A stretch of 64,000 bases of DNA from positions 831,501 to 895,500 of the forward strand of contig NC_087252.1 in assembly GCF_037042905.1 (NCBI RefSeq), in the 5' to 3' direction. Origin of the DNA: Lytechinus pictus (lineage: Eukaryota; Echinodermata; Echinoidea; Temnopleuroida; Toxopneustidae). The notes beneath the pieces are model-generated. The model was not told the DNA's origin. It did not search any database and was given only the letters and a program-made list of their open reading frames with translations. A program made the position numbers and the translations under genes. Every line of letters begins with the position of its first letter. The stretch's first letter is position 1. Positions 17,760 through 29,100 of the stretch are shown here, piece after piece.

Positions 17760-20040
17760 TCTATTAATGTAGGCCTATAATCAATATTTGTTAGATATTA
17801 CATGCATTTTGTATTTCATTTTGTGATTCGTGGAGAAAATGGAATATTCTTTTTAAAAACAGTCTCATATTTTCAATAGATAACATTTATACGTGGAATT
17901 ATCCAGGGATCTTTTGTCTTAAAAATATAATTATTTGATTTTTTTTCAGGAGTTTCGCATTTATCGCATGTGAAATAAATATACAGTATATTAACATAAT
18001 CATGCTATAATATAATAAAGTAAGCTTGTGATAAAATTATGATATAGGACTGATAAGATAAATTGAACATGAATGCAATATTGTAGGCACAAAATATAAT
18101 AATGAAGAAAAAATGTAGAGGCCAATTATTAAAGCAAAATATTCTCGAGACATGGCGTCAAAAAGAGATGGGCTTCACGGAAACCAATAAGATTACTTAG
18201 GTCTATAAGACAAATTTTGACGGCACTAAAATCATCAGTGAAGGGAAAAAAGTAAAACTACAAATGAAATGTATGCTATAGTGGGTGTGAGTGCACGTGA
18301 GAGAAATGAAAACCTGCCGGGATAGAAGATTCTAGCGAGGTTTAAAGCTTATATATTGCAGAAAAATTAAAAACCGGTAACTTGTCCATGCACCGCATTG
18401 AATAAAGGCCATTTCCCAAATTACGAGGAAAAAAATCATATTAATTGCAAAAATACAGATCAAGTAAACCTTGATACTTTCATAACAAATTGTTTTAAAG
18501 ATGATTGCACAATTTGATTAAACTACAAATGAAATGATATGCCTAGACCGAGGCTGTTGTTACATTTAAAAGATAGAAGTTATTACGAAATATATTGGTT
18601 AAATATATCTACCGCAAAGATATATTTCTTATTTTCAAATTCCTGACTATTTCCCTCAGTTTCAAACAGAAGCCTAAATGTCTCTTTAGTAATTCCGCAA
18701 TCATCATTTTCACCCACAAACTTTATCCTCTCTTGGCATATCCCCGGATATCCGAATTTAGAATATGCGCGCGCAGACCCTTTCTGTTATAGCAGCAACA
18801 TCGTCTGCGACAGACGTGCGAAATTGTCGCATTTCCCGCTAAATCAAACGGAACCCGACCTCCCGCAAAAAAATGATTGTTACGTCACCGCTTAAATGTC
18901 GGTCGCCTGCCAGTTGCAGAGTCACGCTTCGATGAGGTATATAAATAATTATACCTATATAGTCATAATTCATACTTTAATCCAAATAAGCGTCAACTGG
19001 AACAAATTAGGCGTGAACTTGAATATAATTACTTGACAATAAAACTGATTGGTGTCGAAGCAAGTGATTCATTTCATTTTAAACGATCGCTTAATTTCGG
19101 GAGGATTATTTCAAGTTTGGAAAGCGACTAGCTCACCTAACACCAATTCATAGTAAGTTCTTTTCAAAATTAATATATCAAAGTGTTTATTGTTTTTTGA
19201 TGGAAATTCATTCCATTTTTGTAAGTGATTAAATAAAGCTCAGATTGTTGAGTGAAATCATAATCAAGTTATTATTAGTTGCAGATTACCTTATCTTTGT
19301 GTTTAATAAAAACAATGTTACCGTAAAATTATGAGCGATTTGAATGCTTACAATTCACATCGACAGGGATTTCACCATCAATATATTTATATATTATTAT
19401 ATATTTATCTATATATTTTCATCTACACTTCATTGACAGTTTGTCCGCTAAGGCTTAGAAAGGCAACATTTTATCAAGTTTATATCAATTTTTTTTTTCC
19501 ATTTAACCATATTCGATCGATTGGTTGATTGCCATTCGCTCTTTCGATAAAAGCCAATTGATACACTAATTTTAGTTGCAAACGGGAAAAAAAAGTTGAG
19601 GAAATATAACAGAAATGATAAAAAGAAAATTATTGACAAAGTATTTAGATTAGACTAAACAACTAGCACCAGGAAATACATAAAAGTTGTATATAACTGT
19701 TATTACTTTTGATATTTCCTTATCGTTAAAATGTTGTGAACAGACTTTTGATAAATTTCCTGAATATTTTCCTCAGTTTATAGTATTCTTTAAAATTTTG
19801 AACTGCGACTTGGTTGGTTTTGATAATCCACAAACATCAGCTGGTGTCCCTTTTGCGCTTCTTTACTATAATTCCAATCGTACTGATAATTATTATCAAT
19901 GATCTTTGTGAGAATGATTCTGGAAATGTAAAAAAAAAATAATAAATAGATAAATTGAAGAATAGAATGTCCAGTGACTTAAACATGTTAAACATTTCGT
20001 AAGATGGCAAATTGCAAATATTAGCCATTTATTGTAATAG
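17760..20040. other. No gene seen
   Basis: AT-rich DNA with only short frames of random composition. A GC-richer patch lies at about 18750-18920. No splice-linked coding series or repeat structure could be supported. Confidence 0.35.
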
Positions 20041-20051
20041 ATGATGATATT

Positions 20052-20251
20052 TACACTCTTAAAATGTTGGGCAACATACTGTCCACACAACAACTGGTTA
20101 AAAACATTTATCCAACTCTGGGTAATTTTCAACCAATAATGTGTACTTTTCACCAAAAGCTCACATTATTAGTTTAAAACTACCCAGACTTTGATAAAGT
20201 TTTAACCAATTGTTATGTGGACAGTATGTTGCCCAACATTTTTAGAGTGTA
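20052..20251. mobile_element. 200-bp foldback MITE (ACACTCTTAAAAATGTTGGG), copy 1
   Basis: Nearly palindromic: arms of about 85 bases begin TACACTCTTAAAATGTTGGG and end CCCAACATTTTTAGAGTGTA. A near-identical copy lies at 40024-40223, with relatives at 25075-25298 and 44484-44722. No coding capacity. Confidence 0.8.
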
Positions 20252-20284
20252 AGATGTTAGTTGATCGAGTCTGGATTCATCGGG

Positions 20285-20365
20285 AATGGAGGGACCATGG
20301 CCATGTGGTTCCACTCCTCGCACCAGACACATGAAAGTCCGGGGTTCGATCCCGACCACGGCATA
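20285..20365 (+). mobile_element. tRNA-like SINE head fragment
   Basis: Contains the B box GGGGTTCGATCCC and a loose tRNA-like A box GGCCATGTGGTTCC, about 75 bases long in all. The cloverleaf is poor and a SINE fragment is likelier than a tRNA gene. Confidence 0.45.
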
Positions 20366-20609
20366 CACTAGAATAGATAACGACCATGCAGGAAACCAAT
20401 TTGTGCACGTGTTTAACCAATAATTATTTTACCGAATCGAATTTCGATTTATTTACAATACAATTATTGTCATATCTACCTTTAGCACATTTAGATACGG
20501 GTATTCAAACAATCTTTTCAGTGGTATTGCAGAACTTCAAAATCAACATTATCGATATCACTCTTCACCGCCACCCCCAAAAAATAAATATATAGTATAC
20601 AGATATATC

Positions 20610-20702
20610 AGGCTTTGAGAAAGTATAGTGGGAATTATTTATCCGAGGTTGGACTGGCAATTACTATTTTCCCGAGCGAAAAATTTTTAATTGCCAGTCC
20701 AA
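20610..20702. mobile_element. Second copy of the GGTTGGACTGGCAA foldback element
   Basis: The first 60 bases match 3194-3254 almost exactly, and the right arm TTGCCAGTCCAA is present. The 3' outer part is missing or diverged. Confidence 0.6.
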
Positions 20703-20709
20703 ATAACTA

Positions 20710-22065
20710 TTTGCCTCAGCCAACCATTTAAGTTCATTCAACTAGTGACAGCCATTAGAGAAAATAAAAATAAAAATAATTGCATATACCATTGTGTCAA
20801 AACTGAATATGGGCTATCCATCAGCTTTGTATTTTGTATACGGAAAATAAATACTATACTATACTACACTATACTATACTACTAGTATACTATACTATAC
20901 GATACGATACTGTGAATAATACTTAATGATGGCTGAATATGAGATAAGTCCCTAAACAAAGGCAGTGCAGTGTTGTTTTTAATTATTTTTGTCTTCATTT
21001 TTTAAAAATATGGTTGGTTTTATATTATTTTTTGGTGAATATGTTAAACTTTGTGAATATAATTTGAAGTTTCATTCTACTCTTGATAAATACATGACCG
21101 TATGCAGAAATGTATTCCTCGGGGGACGGCATTCAAGAATACATACAATTTCCAATATGGCATTACTATATTCGAGTAAGCGAAGCAGTCGAGCTGAAAC
21201 CGAAGTTGCTTTTGTTCTTCTGTTTTGGTTATTGTAATTTCAAATTGTAACTAAATACTTTGATGCCCTCTCGGGCTATTTTCTTTTTTAATAAAAAAGT
21301 TATTTCGATTTTCACTATATTTTTGTTTGCCTTTGGGAAAGATAAGGAGACGCTTACCACCCCTTCCCCTACCACTTGGCCTTTCGATCACCCCCCCCCC
21401 CCCCACCGCCAATCTCACCCCGTTGCGTAAGACAAGTTGATAGAGATCAAATATCATATCCATTGTTTGTTTATCCTTTTAAGAAGACATGTACTCTGAT
21501 TTCATCATATTGGCAAAATTCCAAAAGAACTACGTTTCCAATAAATTTATCTTGTTAATATTCTGCAAGTTTTTGTTTTATATAATGATCTTGATTCAGT
21601 TTTTATACAGCAGACTATATTTTTATAGCGTGTTGCTTTAAGGGAAAGAAGCCAAATTCTATTCAGGTGTAATTAACATCATATAGGCACGTGGTATCAG
21701 ATTCAGCATACATAGGCCTAATTGATATTTACTGCCCTGGGATAAATATTTCAATGGAATGTATTTGATATCATTTTTAAAATCGAGTACCTTCCTTAGT
21801 TTAACCTGGTAACTCCTTGGTTTAACCTTCTCGTGTTCGGTCATTATATGCGTATACGTTGCTTCATCAGAAATAGACTTTTATTAATACTCCCATAATA
21901 GAATGTTGGTTGAAATTATGAATTTGCAAACTGTGAGATGAACAAAATTCTATGTAAAATGAAAATTATGTTGGGAGGCTGACATGACTTTGTCTGGGTG
22001 TAATACGAAACCAAGTTTTTATCTTTCCTAATGGAAGATGTGATATGATACAACGTGTTACACTC
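20710..22065. other. No gene seen; (TATAC)n patch at 20858-20912
   Basis: Contains a palindromic TATAC/GTATA microsatellite and a poly-C tract at 21390. Open frames are short and not recognised. Confidence 0.35.
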
Positions 22066-22072
22066 TATAAAT

Positions 22073-22277
22073 TCCAAGGATTTAAAATAAATCCAGATCG
22101 GCTGTGAATTGTAACCAGCCGAATATTATAGATTTAGATTTAAATTTAGATATAAATCTAAAAGTTTTGAATTTAAATCTTTTGAGATGTAAAAGTTAAT
22201 CATTGAGATTTGAAATAAATTCGAATTTCGGCTGGTCACTATTCGCAGCCGACCTGGTTTTATTTTAAATCCTTGGA
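22073..22277. mobile_element. 205-bp foldback MITE (TCCAAGGATTTAAAATAAAT)
   Basis: Left end TCCAAGGATTTAAAATAAAT and right end ATTTTAAATCCTTGGA are inverted, with inner GCCGA/TCGGC blocks and an AT-rich centre. No open frame. Confidence 0.65.
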
Positions 22278-22279
22278 CT

Positions 22280-23600
22280 ATACATGTAGAGTCCAACCCA
22301 GCTAAATCTTGACGGAGAAGTGACGTCGAAAATTTGGGTGAAGTTATCAATTCATATAGGCAACACTGCATTAAACTGTTACCGCTGTTATCTTACTGTA
22401 TAAAATATAACCTTCTTTCTTAAAATCATTATTGTTTGATTTCTTATCTTTGTAACATGGTATGTCTTTGTTTCAGTTGATTTGAATGAAGAGAAAATGG
22501 CGTATATTCGGCATTACAAATCATAAGCATGCTCTATCTGATATCTTGTAAAATAATGTGTGATTATAATGTGATAGGTTTATAAGTTTTTTATAACTTC
22601 ATGCCTACTTCCAAGGTATGATAATTTGTTTCAAATTTATTTCTTGATTAACACAAACAACAAAACAAATCGAAAATCTAAAGAGTTATCAATTCCATGG
22701 GATACCCCCCCCCCCTTCCATTATTACCAAATTATATAGTCACGCCATTGTCTTCAATCTGTTATGTTAACGCATGTATTCGTAGAATTTTCTTTTAAAC
22801 CAAATACACTTCTATTATGTTTATCTACGCATTTTAGATAATCCATGGGAATTAAATTCGTATAGATTCACAGAGCCGGGATGATCTCCTTAATATGTAT
22901 AAATGCTCCCTATTTCCTCAGTATGAGTATATCATAATGTATGCTTAGATCGCCGTACAGGTATGTCATGAATTTGAAATATTTATTTTGTCTTTTATTT
23001 CATTTATATTATTTCTGGCAAAGGATATACAAGTACATGGAAAATTGAAAGACCAATCGATCGGTGGCTGGCAAGAGATAGCCAAAAGGAAACTGGTTCC
23101 GATTTAATTTGATATTATTCATATTAGTAATTGACGGTAAAATCACCAATGAGTTACAGGCTGGTTTACAAAGGGGCCGAACAAAAGTAGAAAAACATGA
23201 AACACACTTGGTAATAAAACAAAATCTATACAATTACAAAGATTAATGAAAAAGAGTTACCGATGACATCATGAGCACACAAAATCGGAAAAAATCAAAT
23301 CAATGTACGACCATACACAGATACATGAGTCATCTCCTCACACATAATAGCCCAAACACGAGTAGTTCTTTTTAAAGTTTAAAGTAAAGTTTCAAACTCA
23401 AGAATACGTGTTACTTTGACTTGGTCTTAATAGTGTATTGATAGCAAAGAGAGTCTTCCGTCATTGTTAGATCCCCGGTTAGATCATAATTGTCATTTAA
23501 TATTACTTTCAATTACTATATAAAAAAGCAATTAATACTTGTTTACCATGGTCTTAACTCCAAAGGCGAAATAAGGTGAGCATTTAAACATCACATTATT
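22280..23600. other. No gene seen
   Basis: Unique-looking AT-rich sequence with one C-run near 22707. No coding or repeat structure is supported. Confidence 0.3.
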
Positions 23601-23611
23601 GAAATATTACA

Positions 23612-24845
23612 TATCAATATTGGTATATTCATGCAAACATATTAAATGAATAGATAATCCAAGGTGTTGTTTGGTTTGAAAGATACAATAGATGGCAAAT
23701 AATTCAATTAAAACAGCTTATAAGGGTAAAAAGAAATCATGTTTGAAATTAATCATTAAAGTGGGGCGAGTTGAAAAAGAAAAATGTCACACTTCTTGTG
23801 CTAAAAGTGAAAACATGATTACATCGATTATAATGGAAGAGCATTTATTTGATAAGAACGCATGATTATCGATAATCATGTAGATGTGATACATACCAAT
23901 ATCCAATCACGCAAACGTATTAGATAAATAGATCATCCGAATCCCAGGTGTTGTTTGACTTGAAAGAAACAATTAAAGACGACAAATAATTCAATTAAAA
24001 CAGCTTGAAGTGTAAAAAGAAATCATCATGTTTGAAATTAATCATTGAAGTGGGGCGAGTTAAAAAAAATGTCACACTTCTTGTGCTAAAGTGAAAACTA
24101 CAAGAGCATCTCGTTGACAATCGATAATCATGTAAATGTAATAAAGAGTACATACCAATATCCGCTCACACAAACGTATAAGATAAATAGATCATCCGAA
24201 TCCCAGGTGTTGTTTGACTTGAAAGAAACAATTAAAGACGACAAATAATTCAATTAAAACAGCTTGAAGTGTAAAAAGAAATCATCATGTTTGAAATTAA
24301 TCATTGAAGTGGGGCGAGTTAAAAAAAATGTCACACTTCTTGTGCTAAAGTGAAAACTACAAGAGCATCTCGTTGACAATCGATAATCATGTAAATGTAA
24401 TAAAGAGTACATACCAATATCCGCTCACACAAACGTATTAGATAAATAGATCATCCGAATCCCAGGTGTTGTTTGACTTGAAAGTCAAGTTCAAGTTCAA
24501 GTTCAATTTATTCAAAAACCAGACATATTATGAGTACAAATCAATGATCAGATGGTACAAAAGAATACATGATACAATATAAACGGTTTTCTAGGACCCC
24601 GAAGAAGCACAGCTTGTGAGTGGGGCCCTATACCTCTAAATAAGATGTAGATCTAAATGCATAAAATGACAAAGGAGAAACAATTAAAGACGACAAATAA
24701 TTCAATTAAAACAGCTGGAAAGGTAAAGAGAAATCATCATGTTTGAAATTAATCATTGAAGTGGGGCGAGTTAAAAAAATGTCACACTTCTTGTGCTAAA
24801 GTGAAAACATGATTAAGTCGATTATAATGGTGTTTAATATGAACG
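23612..24845. repeat. Tandem array of ~262-bp units, four copies
   Basis: Units start near 23612, 23891, 24152 and 24415. Landmarks recur in each: AGGTGTTGTTTG, CAATTAAAACAGCTT, AAGTGGGGCGAGTT, TGTCACACTTCTTGTGCTAAA. Copies 2 and 3 are almost identical and copy 1 is the most diverged. Copy 4 is split by a ~190-bp insertion at 24485-24675. Confidence 0.88.
24485..24675 (-). mobile_element. Insertion in the fourth tandem unit, non-LTR-like
   Basis: Starts with (TTCAAG)n then TTTATTCAAAAACCAG and interrupts the unit between CTTGAAAG and GAAACAATT, where the other units are continuous. On the minus strand it would end in a short repeat tail, as SINE/LINE ends do. A related start (TTCAGTTCAGTT...TTTATTTCC) lies at 24870-24960. 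Confidence 0.5.
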
Positions 24846-25074
24846 CATGTTGACTATCGATTTTAGTTATTCAGTTCAGTTCAGTTAAATTCATTTATTT
24901 CCAATTAAAAATCGCAATATAACAATTCATAAAAATATATAATAAATGAGCAAATGTAAATTTATAAAAGTGTTTCACATAAATATATATATATACTGAG
25001 TTTACCATTAAACAATAAAGGAAACAGGGAAGCTATAAAAGCCCATATTATGAAGGTTTGGTCAAGTTTCATGT

Positions 25075-25298
25075 GTTGTATGTTCGGCAACATACTGTCC
25101 ACAGCTGTGTTGGGTAATGTATGTTGGTAAAAAGTTATATATTCTGGGCAATTATTATCCAATTGAGCAAATTTATTACCTAATTATTCGTTTTTATTAC
25201 CCAATTAGGAAAGATTTTAACTAATAATTATGTGGACAGTATGTTGCCCAGTGATGGTTAAAAATTGGGCCTTTTTGCCCAACCTTTTTAAGAGTGTA
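25075..25298. mobile_element. Diverged copy of the ACACTCTTAAAAA foldback MITE
   Basis: GGCAACATACTGTCCACA at the left and TATGTGGACAGTATGTTGCC at the right match the family at 20052. The outer right end AACCTTTTTAAGAGTGTA is kept; the outer left is lost. Confidence 0.6.
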
Positions 25299-25299
25299 A

Positions 25300-26040
25300 A
25301 TTTGCATGATAAATCAAAATAAAGTACAATGCACGAAAATTAATAAATACAACTGCAAAACCTTACATATAATAATATAGATGTTCAATAAGCATATTCT
25401 CAGGCAGGGATAACTGAAATATATCATTCAAATGTATGACAACTAAAATAATTTTCTTCGTTCATGAAGCTTACATGAACATAAAGGTTAAGTTCGATGA
25501 ACTAATAAATCTTGGCCGCAGTTATTTACCTGATCTAGGGAATCCCGCGATCAGGAAGACATGAAATATCAAGTTTATCAATTTAGATTTTAATTTTGAT
25601 TGGCAGATGACCTTTACCTGATAATCTTCTTTTTTCACGTTCCATCTCGATGTAGATAGACATAATCTCGTAGTTTATAACAACAGCTTAAAACTTTAAG
25701 TCCACATCGGAGACATGTTCATTGTCAATGTAACATTTTAAAGCGTAAGACCAGTCAGAGAACAAAATATATAAGAAAATGTTTTTTTTTTAAAGTAATA
25801 TTTTTAGATTTTGGATAATACAAGAAACCATTCTTTCTCTTTCATGTGATCTGCCACCAAAAAGCAACGAGAATAAGAATAGATCTTAAACATAAAGAAG
25901 GGAAAAAGCAGCGACAGTGCACTTAGGTCTATTCCCAAGAAAATTGGATTTTTGTAACAAAATGCGCCCCCCCCCCAAAAAAAAAAAAAAGCAAAGGGGG
26001 ATCCCCATTTGCAAACCCCTCCATTTAATTGAGACCAATC
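25300..26040. other. No gene seen upstream of the RGD-loop gene
   Basis: AT-rich, with a C8/A13 homopolymer near 25966-25990. Any promoter or 5' untranslated exon of the gene at 26065 would lie here, but no convincing TATA box is seen. Confidence 0.3.
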
Positions 26041-26064
26041 TCTCTTTCTCTTTTCGTAATTCAG

Positions 26065-26137
26065 ATGGCAGTACTCCGAGTTTCAACGATATTCGCCCTT
26101 CTTTTCTCAATATGCCTTCTACTATCAACGGCACAGG
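26065..26137 (+). CDS. RGD-loop gene, exon 1 (signal peptide)
   Basis: ATG at 26065 follows TTCAG directly, so an upstream untranslated exon may join here. It encodes MAVLRVSTIFALLFSICLLL and then STAQ, a strong signal peptide with a small-residue cleavage site. The donor is CAGG|GTGAGT; the last base is the first of a Gly codon completed by either terminal exon. Confidence 0.75.
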
Positions 26138-29100
26138 GTGAGTAACATCACAATAAACATTTGTCATCAAATAAGAAGTTGCGATCGACGAGATCATTAC
26201 AATTTTGAGCTCATTTAACTCCTTTCACTGAGGTATTCAGCTCTAACCATTCATTATCTTGATGAGACCCGCCCCCACCAAAAAAATCAATTAATAAATC
26301 AATCAGAAGTTGCGATCGATTAAGATCATAACAATTTTGAGCTCATTGAACTCATTTCGCTGAAGTGTTCAAATCTAACAATTCATTATATTGATGAAGA
26401 CCCCCCCCCCAAAAAAAAAAAAGTAATAATAATGCATAAATTAAAAAAAATGAATAAAAGTATTTGATGAATTCGGTTTTTGTATCATTCATATTTGGCA
26501 AGATATTTCAGGTAATTGTGCTAAACATTTTGATGACTAAATAAAATAATGAAAAAAAAAACCCTCCAGCATGGCCATGCCTTCATCAGTACATCCACCC
26601 GACACCCGCACTAATCCCTTAGCATGTACTAGGAGTATTCATATGTCACTTACTTTATATGCTACCATTGTAGATAAACAGTATAGCTCTTGAACTTGAC
26701 GCATGCTCTAGATTTCAATGCTGTAAAACAATTATAAAAGATGGCATGACCTTGTCTCTCGTCTCACAGCTGTTCCGTATGAAACCCTTGCCGCCAAAAT
26801 TACGTATGCAAAGAGTAATTACGATGCAGTGTTTTGGTTTGCGGGAGAACATTGCCCCCCTTTCCACGTAACATCTACTCTCTAACTTATTTAGATAGAA
26901 ATAGATTGCGATCAGCAGTTCAATCTAATACATTTAGAATTCAATCTTATTCGATTAAAACTTTCGATCCAATTTTGGATTAGTCCCTGGCCACAATAAT
27001 AGATTGACTTTTAACTTACGGATTTAAAGATTGCCTCTCGGGCTAAAGAGGGGCAAAGCCCCCTCCCCCTTCCCAAACACCATCACTTTTTTCTTCAAGG
27101 GGAACTGGAAAAGAGAATACGAGGAGCGAGGAGGAAAAGGAGGAGAGAGGACAGGTTCTCAATCATGAGGAACGCAATATAGGGAAGGTGGCAGAGGTCC
27201 GAATACACCACAATTTTTTATCAAGGGAGTAGAAAAGAAAATGCGAGGAGTGAAAAAAGAAAGAGGGGGATCTCAAACATTTCAGCAGCAAACGAGTGGC
27301 GCGAAGCGCGGCTACCCAAATGACTGTTGTTGGGGTTTCTATTCAAGAGATGGTGGAGCGTGGAAGAAAAGGAGGAGGAGGAGAGAAACGGACGAGGAGG
27401 GCGGGGAAGGTCTGAATGAGAGAGGGGAATAGAGAGATCACACTCGTCTACGGCATATGTGGGGGGATGAAACTCAGTTCAGGTTCACCTTGCACAAGCA
27501 CCAGCCCCCCCTTCCCATGGTGCCAAAAGCAACCCCACCCTGAACAATTATTTTTTGCTTGAATATAATTTTCTTCTTTTTATCGTCCTTGATATTACTC
27601 ATAGTCCTGATAATTAACCACGTAAGTCTGGCTTAGCTAATCAATCAAGTTCATTCCATTCATAAAGAAGAGAACTTGAGAAAATCAGAATTGTCGATAT
27701 GCCAATTCTTATGTCATTATTACTTGGATGAGTTGGATTCTTTCAGCGTTCACCCCCTGGAAATGCCCCCAATGGGTTTGATTACATCAGACGAAATCCT
27801 TAAAATTTATTAACGAAATGTAGGCCGAGTTGTCATGATTTCAATGAAACCTACATTTTCCTCAAAATGAGAATTAAACAAATGTAATAAAACAAAAAGA
27901 CCTGAATATATACGAATCCTTTGCCAAATTAATTCTTTTGATAATAAAAGATATATTTAGTTTATTTTTTAGGACAGGTTGTATTTTCAGAGATGGGGGA
28001 TATCAGAAGTAAGAGAAGCGATAGAATGACTAGATATGCCACATGTATAATAGCTTAAAGTTGTTATTTTTTATTATTATTATTATCATTATTATTATTA
28101 TTGCTGTTGTTGTTCTTATTGTTATTGTTATTTAGCTAATTTACCAATTAAGCACTCATTCCATTTGTCTGTAGCCTTATATGGTGATTACTATATAATC
28201 GAGTAAAAGAAATAAGGATAAGAATAATAACTAGTAGAGTACAATGATATGTGACTCTTTATACGGCTATTTTTTAAGCCAACATGTTGGCTTACTATAA
28301 TTAAGTAATATCAAACTGGTGAAACAATATTAAACTTCGTCAAGGAAATAATACTTGAATCTCTCCAAATAAGTAAAGCAAAAAACAACAACAGAATAAA
28401 GACAATACGAAAGTATTTCCGCATGAATTGTGATTTCAATAAAATCGTAACCCATAAAAACAAATTCAGAGATATCAATTAATAATTTTTACCTCAAATA
28501 TTTGGAATCTTTTGTTCCACTAAGGCACTAATTACATCCTGTGTCGGTGGAAATGTCATGTAATTTCTCACGTCACATAATCCCCCTTATTCAGTTATCA
28601 TGGTTATTGTTTTCCCCATTTTTTTTTCTATGTATATTGTAGTCAGTATTTACTGACTCATCCCGAAGCGTAATCGTGACGTTAACCACAATTAAATGTG
28701 AATCTTAAAAAAACATTTAATGTTGATTCAGTTTGATCGCTGGCATTTCCGATATCGGGAGAAAACAGAAATCCGGGGAAATTTTATTCGATCTGAGGTG
28801 ATGAACTTTTCTGAGTGCAACCTCCTTTGATGTCATCAGAGTTAAAGGCTTCCTCATGTTGTTTGTCCGTATATGGCTATCCTGTCACACTTCTTGTTCA
28901 TAATTGAAAAGTTTGTAATTGAAATTTGGAAGAAACAAAAATATTTAAGGGGATGTGCTACATGTGATTTTCCACATGACGAAAGAGAAAAAATATGAAA
29001 AAGGGGAAAAGGGAGAGAAGGTGGAGAGAGGGGGAGGGGGGATGCGGCAAGGAGATTTGTCCCGGAACTGTACACTCTATATGGGTTCCATGACATTTGT

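Noticed and set aside
23612-24845. CRISPR-like repeat and spacer pattern
   Set aside because: Eukaryotic sequence, long tandem units without short spacers, no cas genes.
27241-27432. Gly/Arg/Glu-rich 63-codon frame
   Set aside because: Purine-rich low-complexity DNA in the intron of the RGD-loop gene with no splice or homology support.
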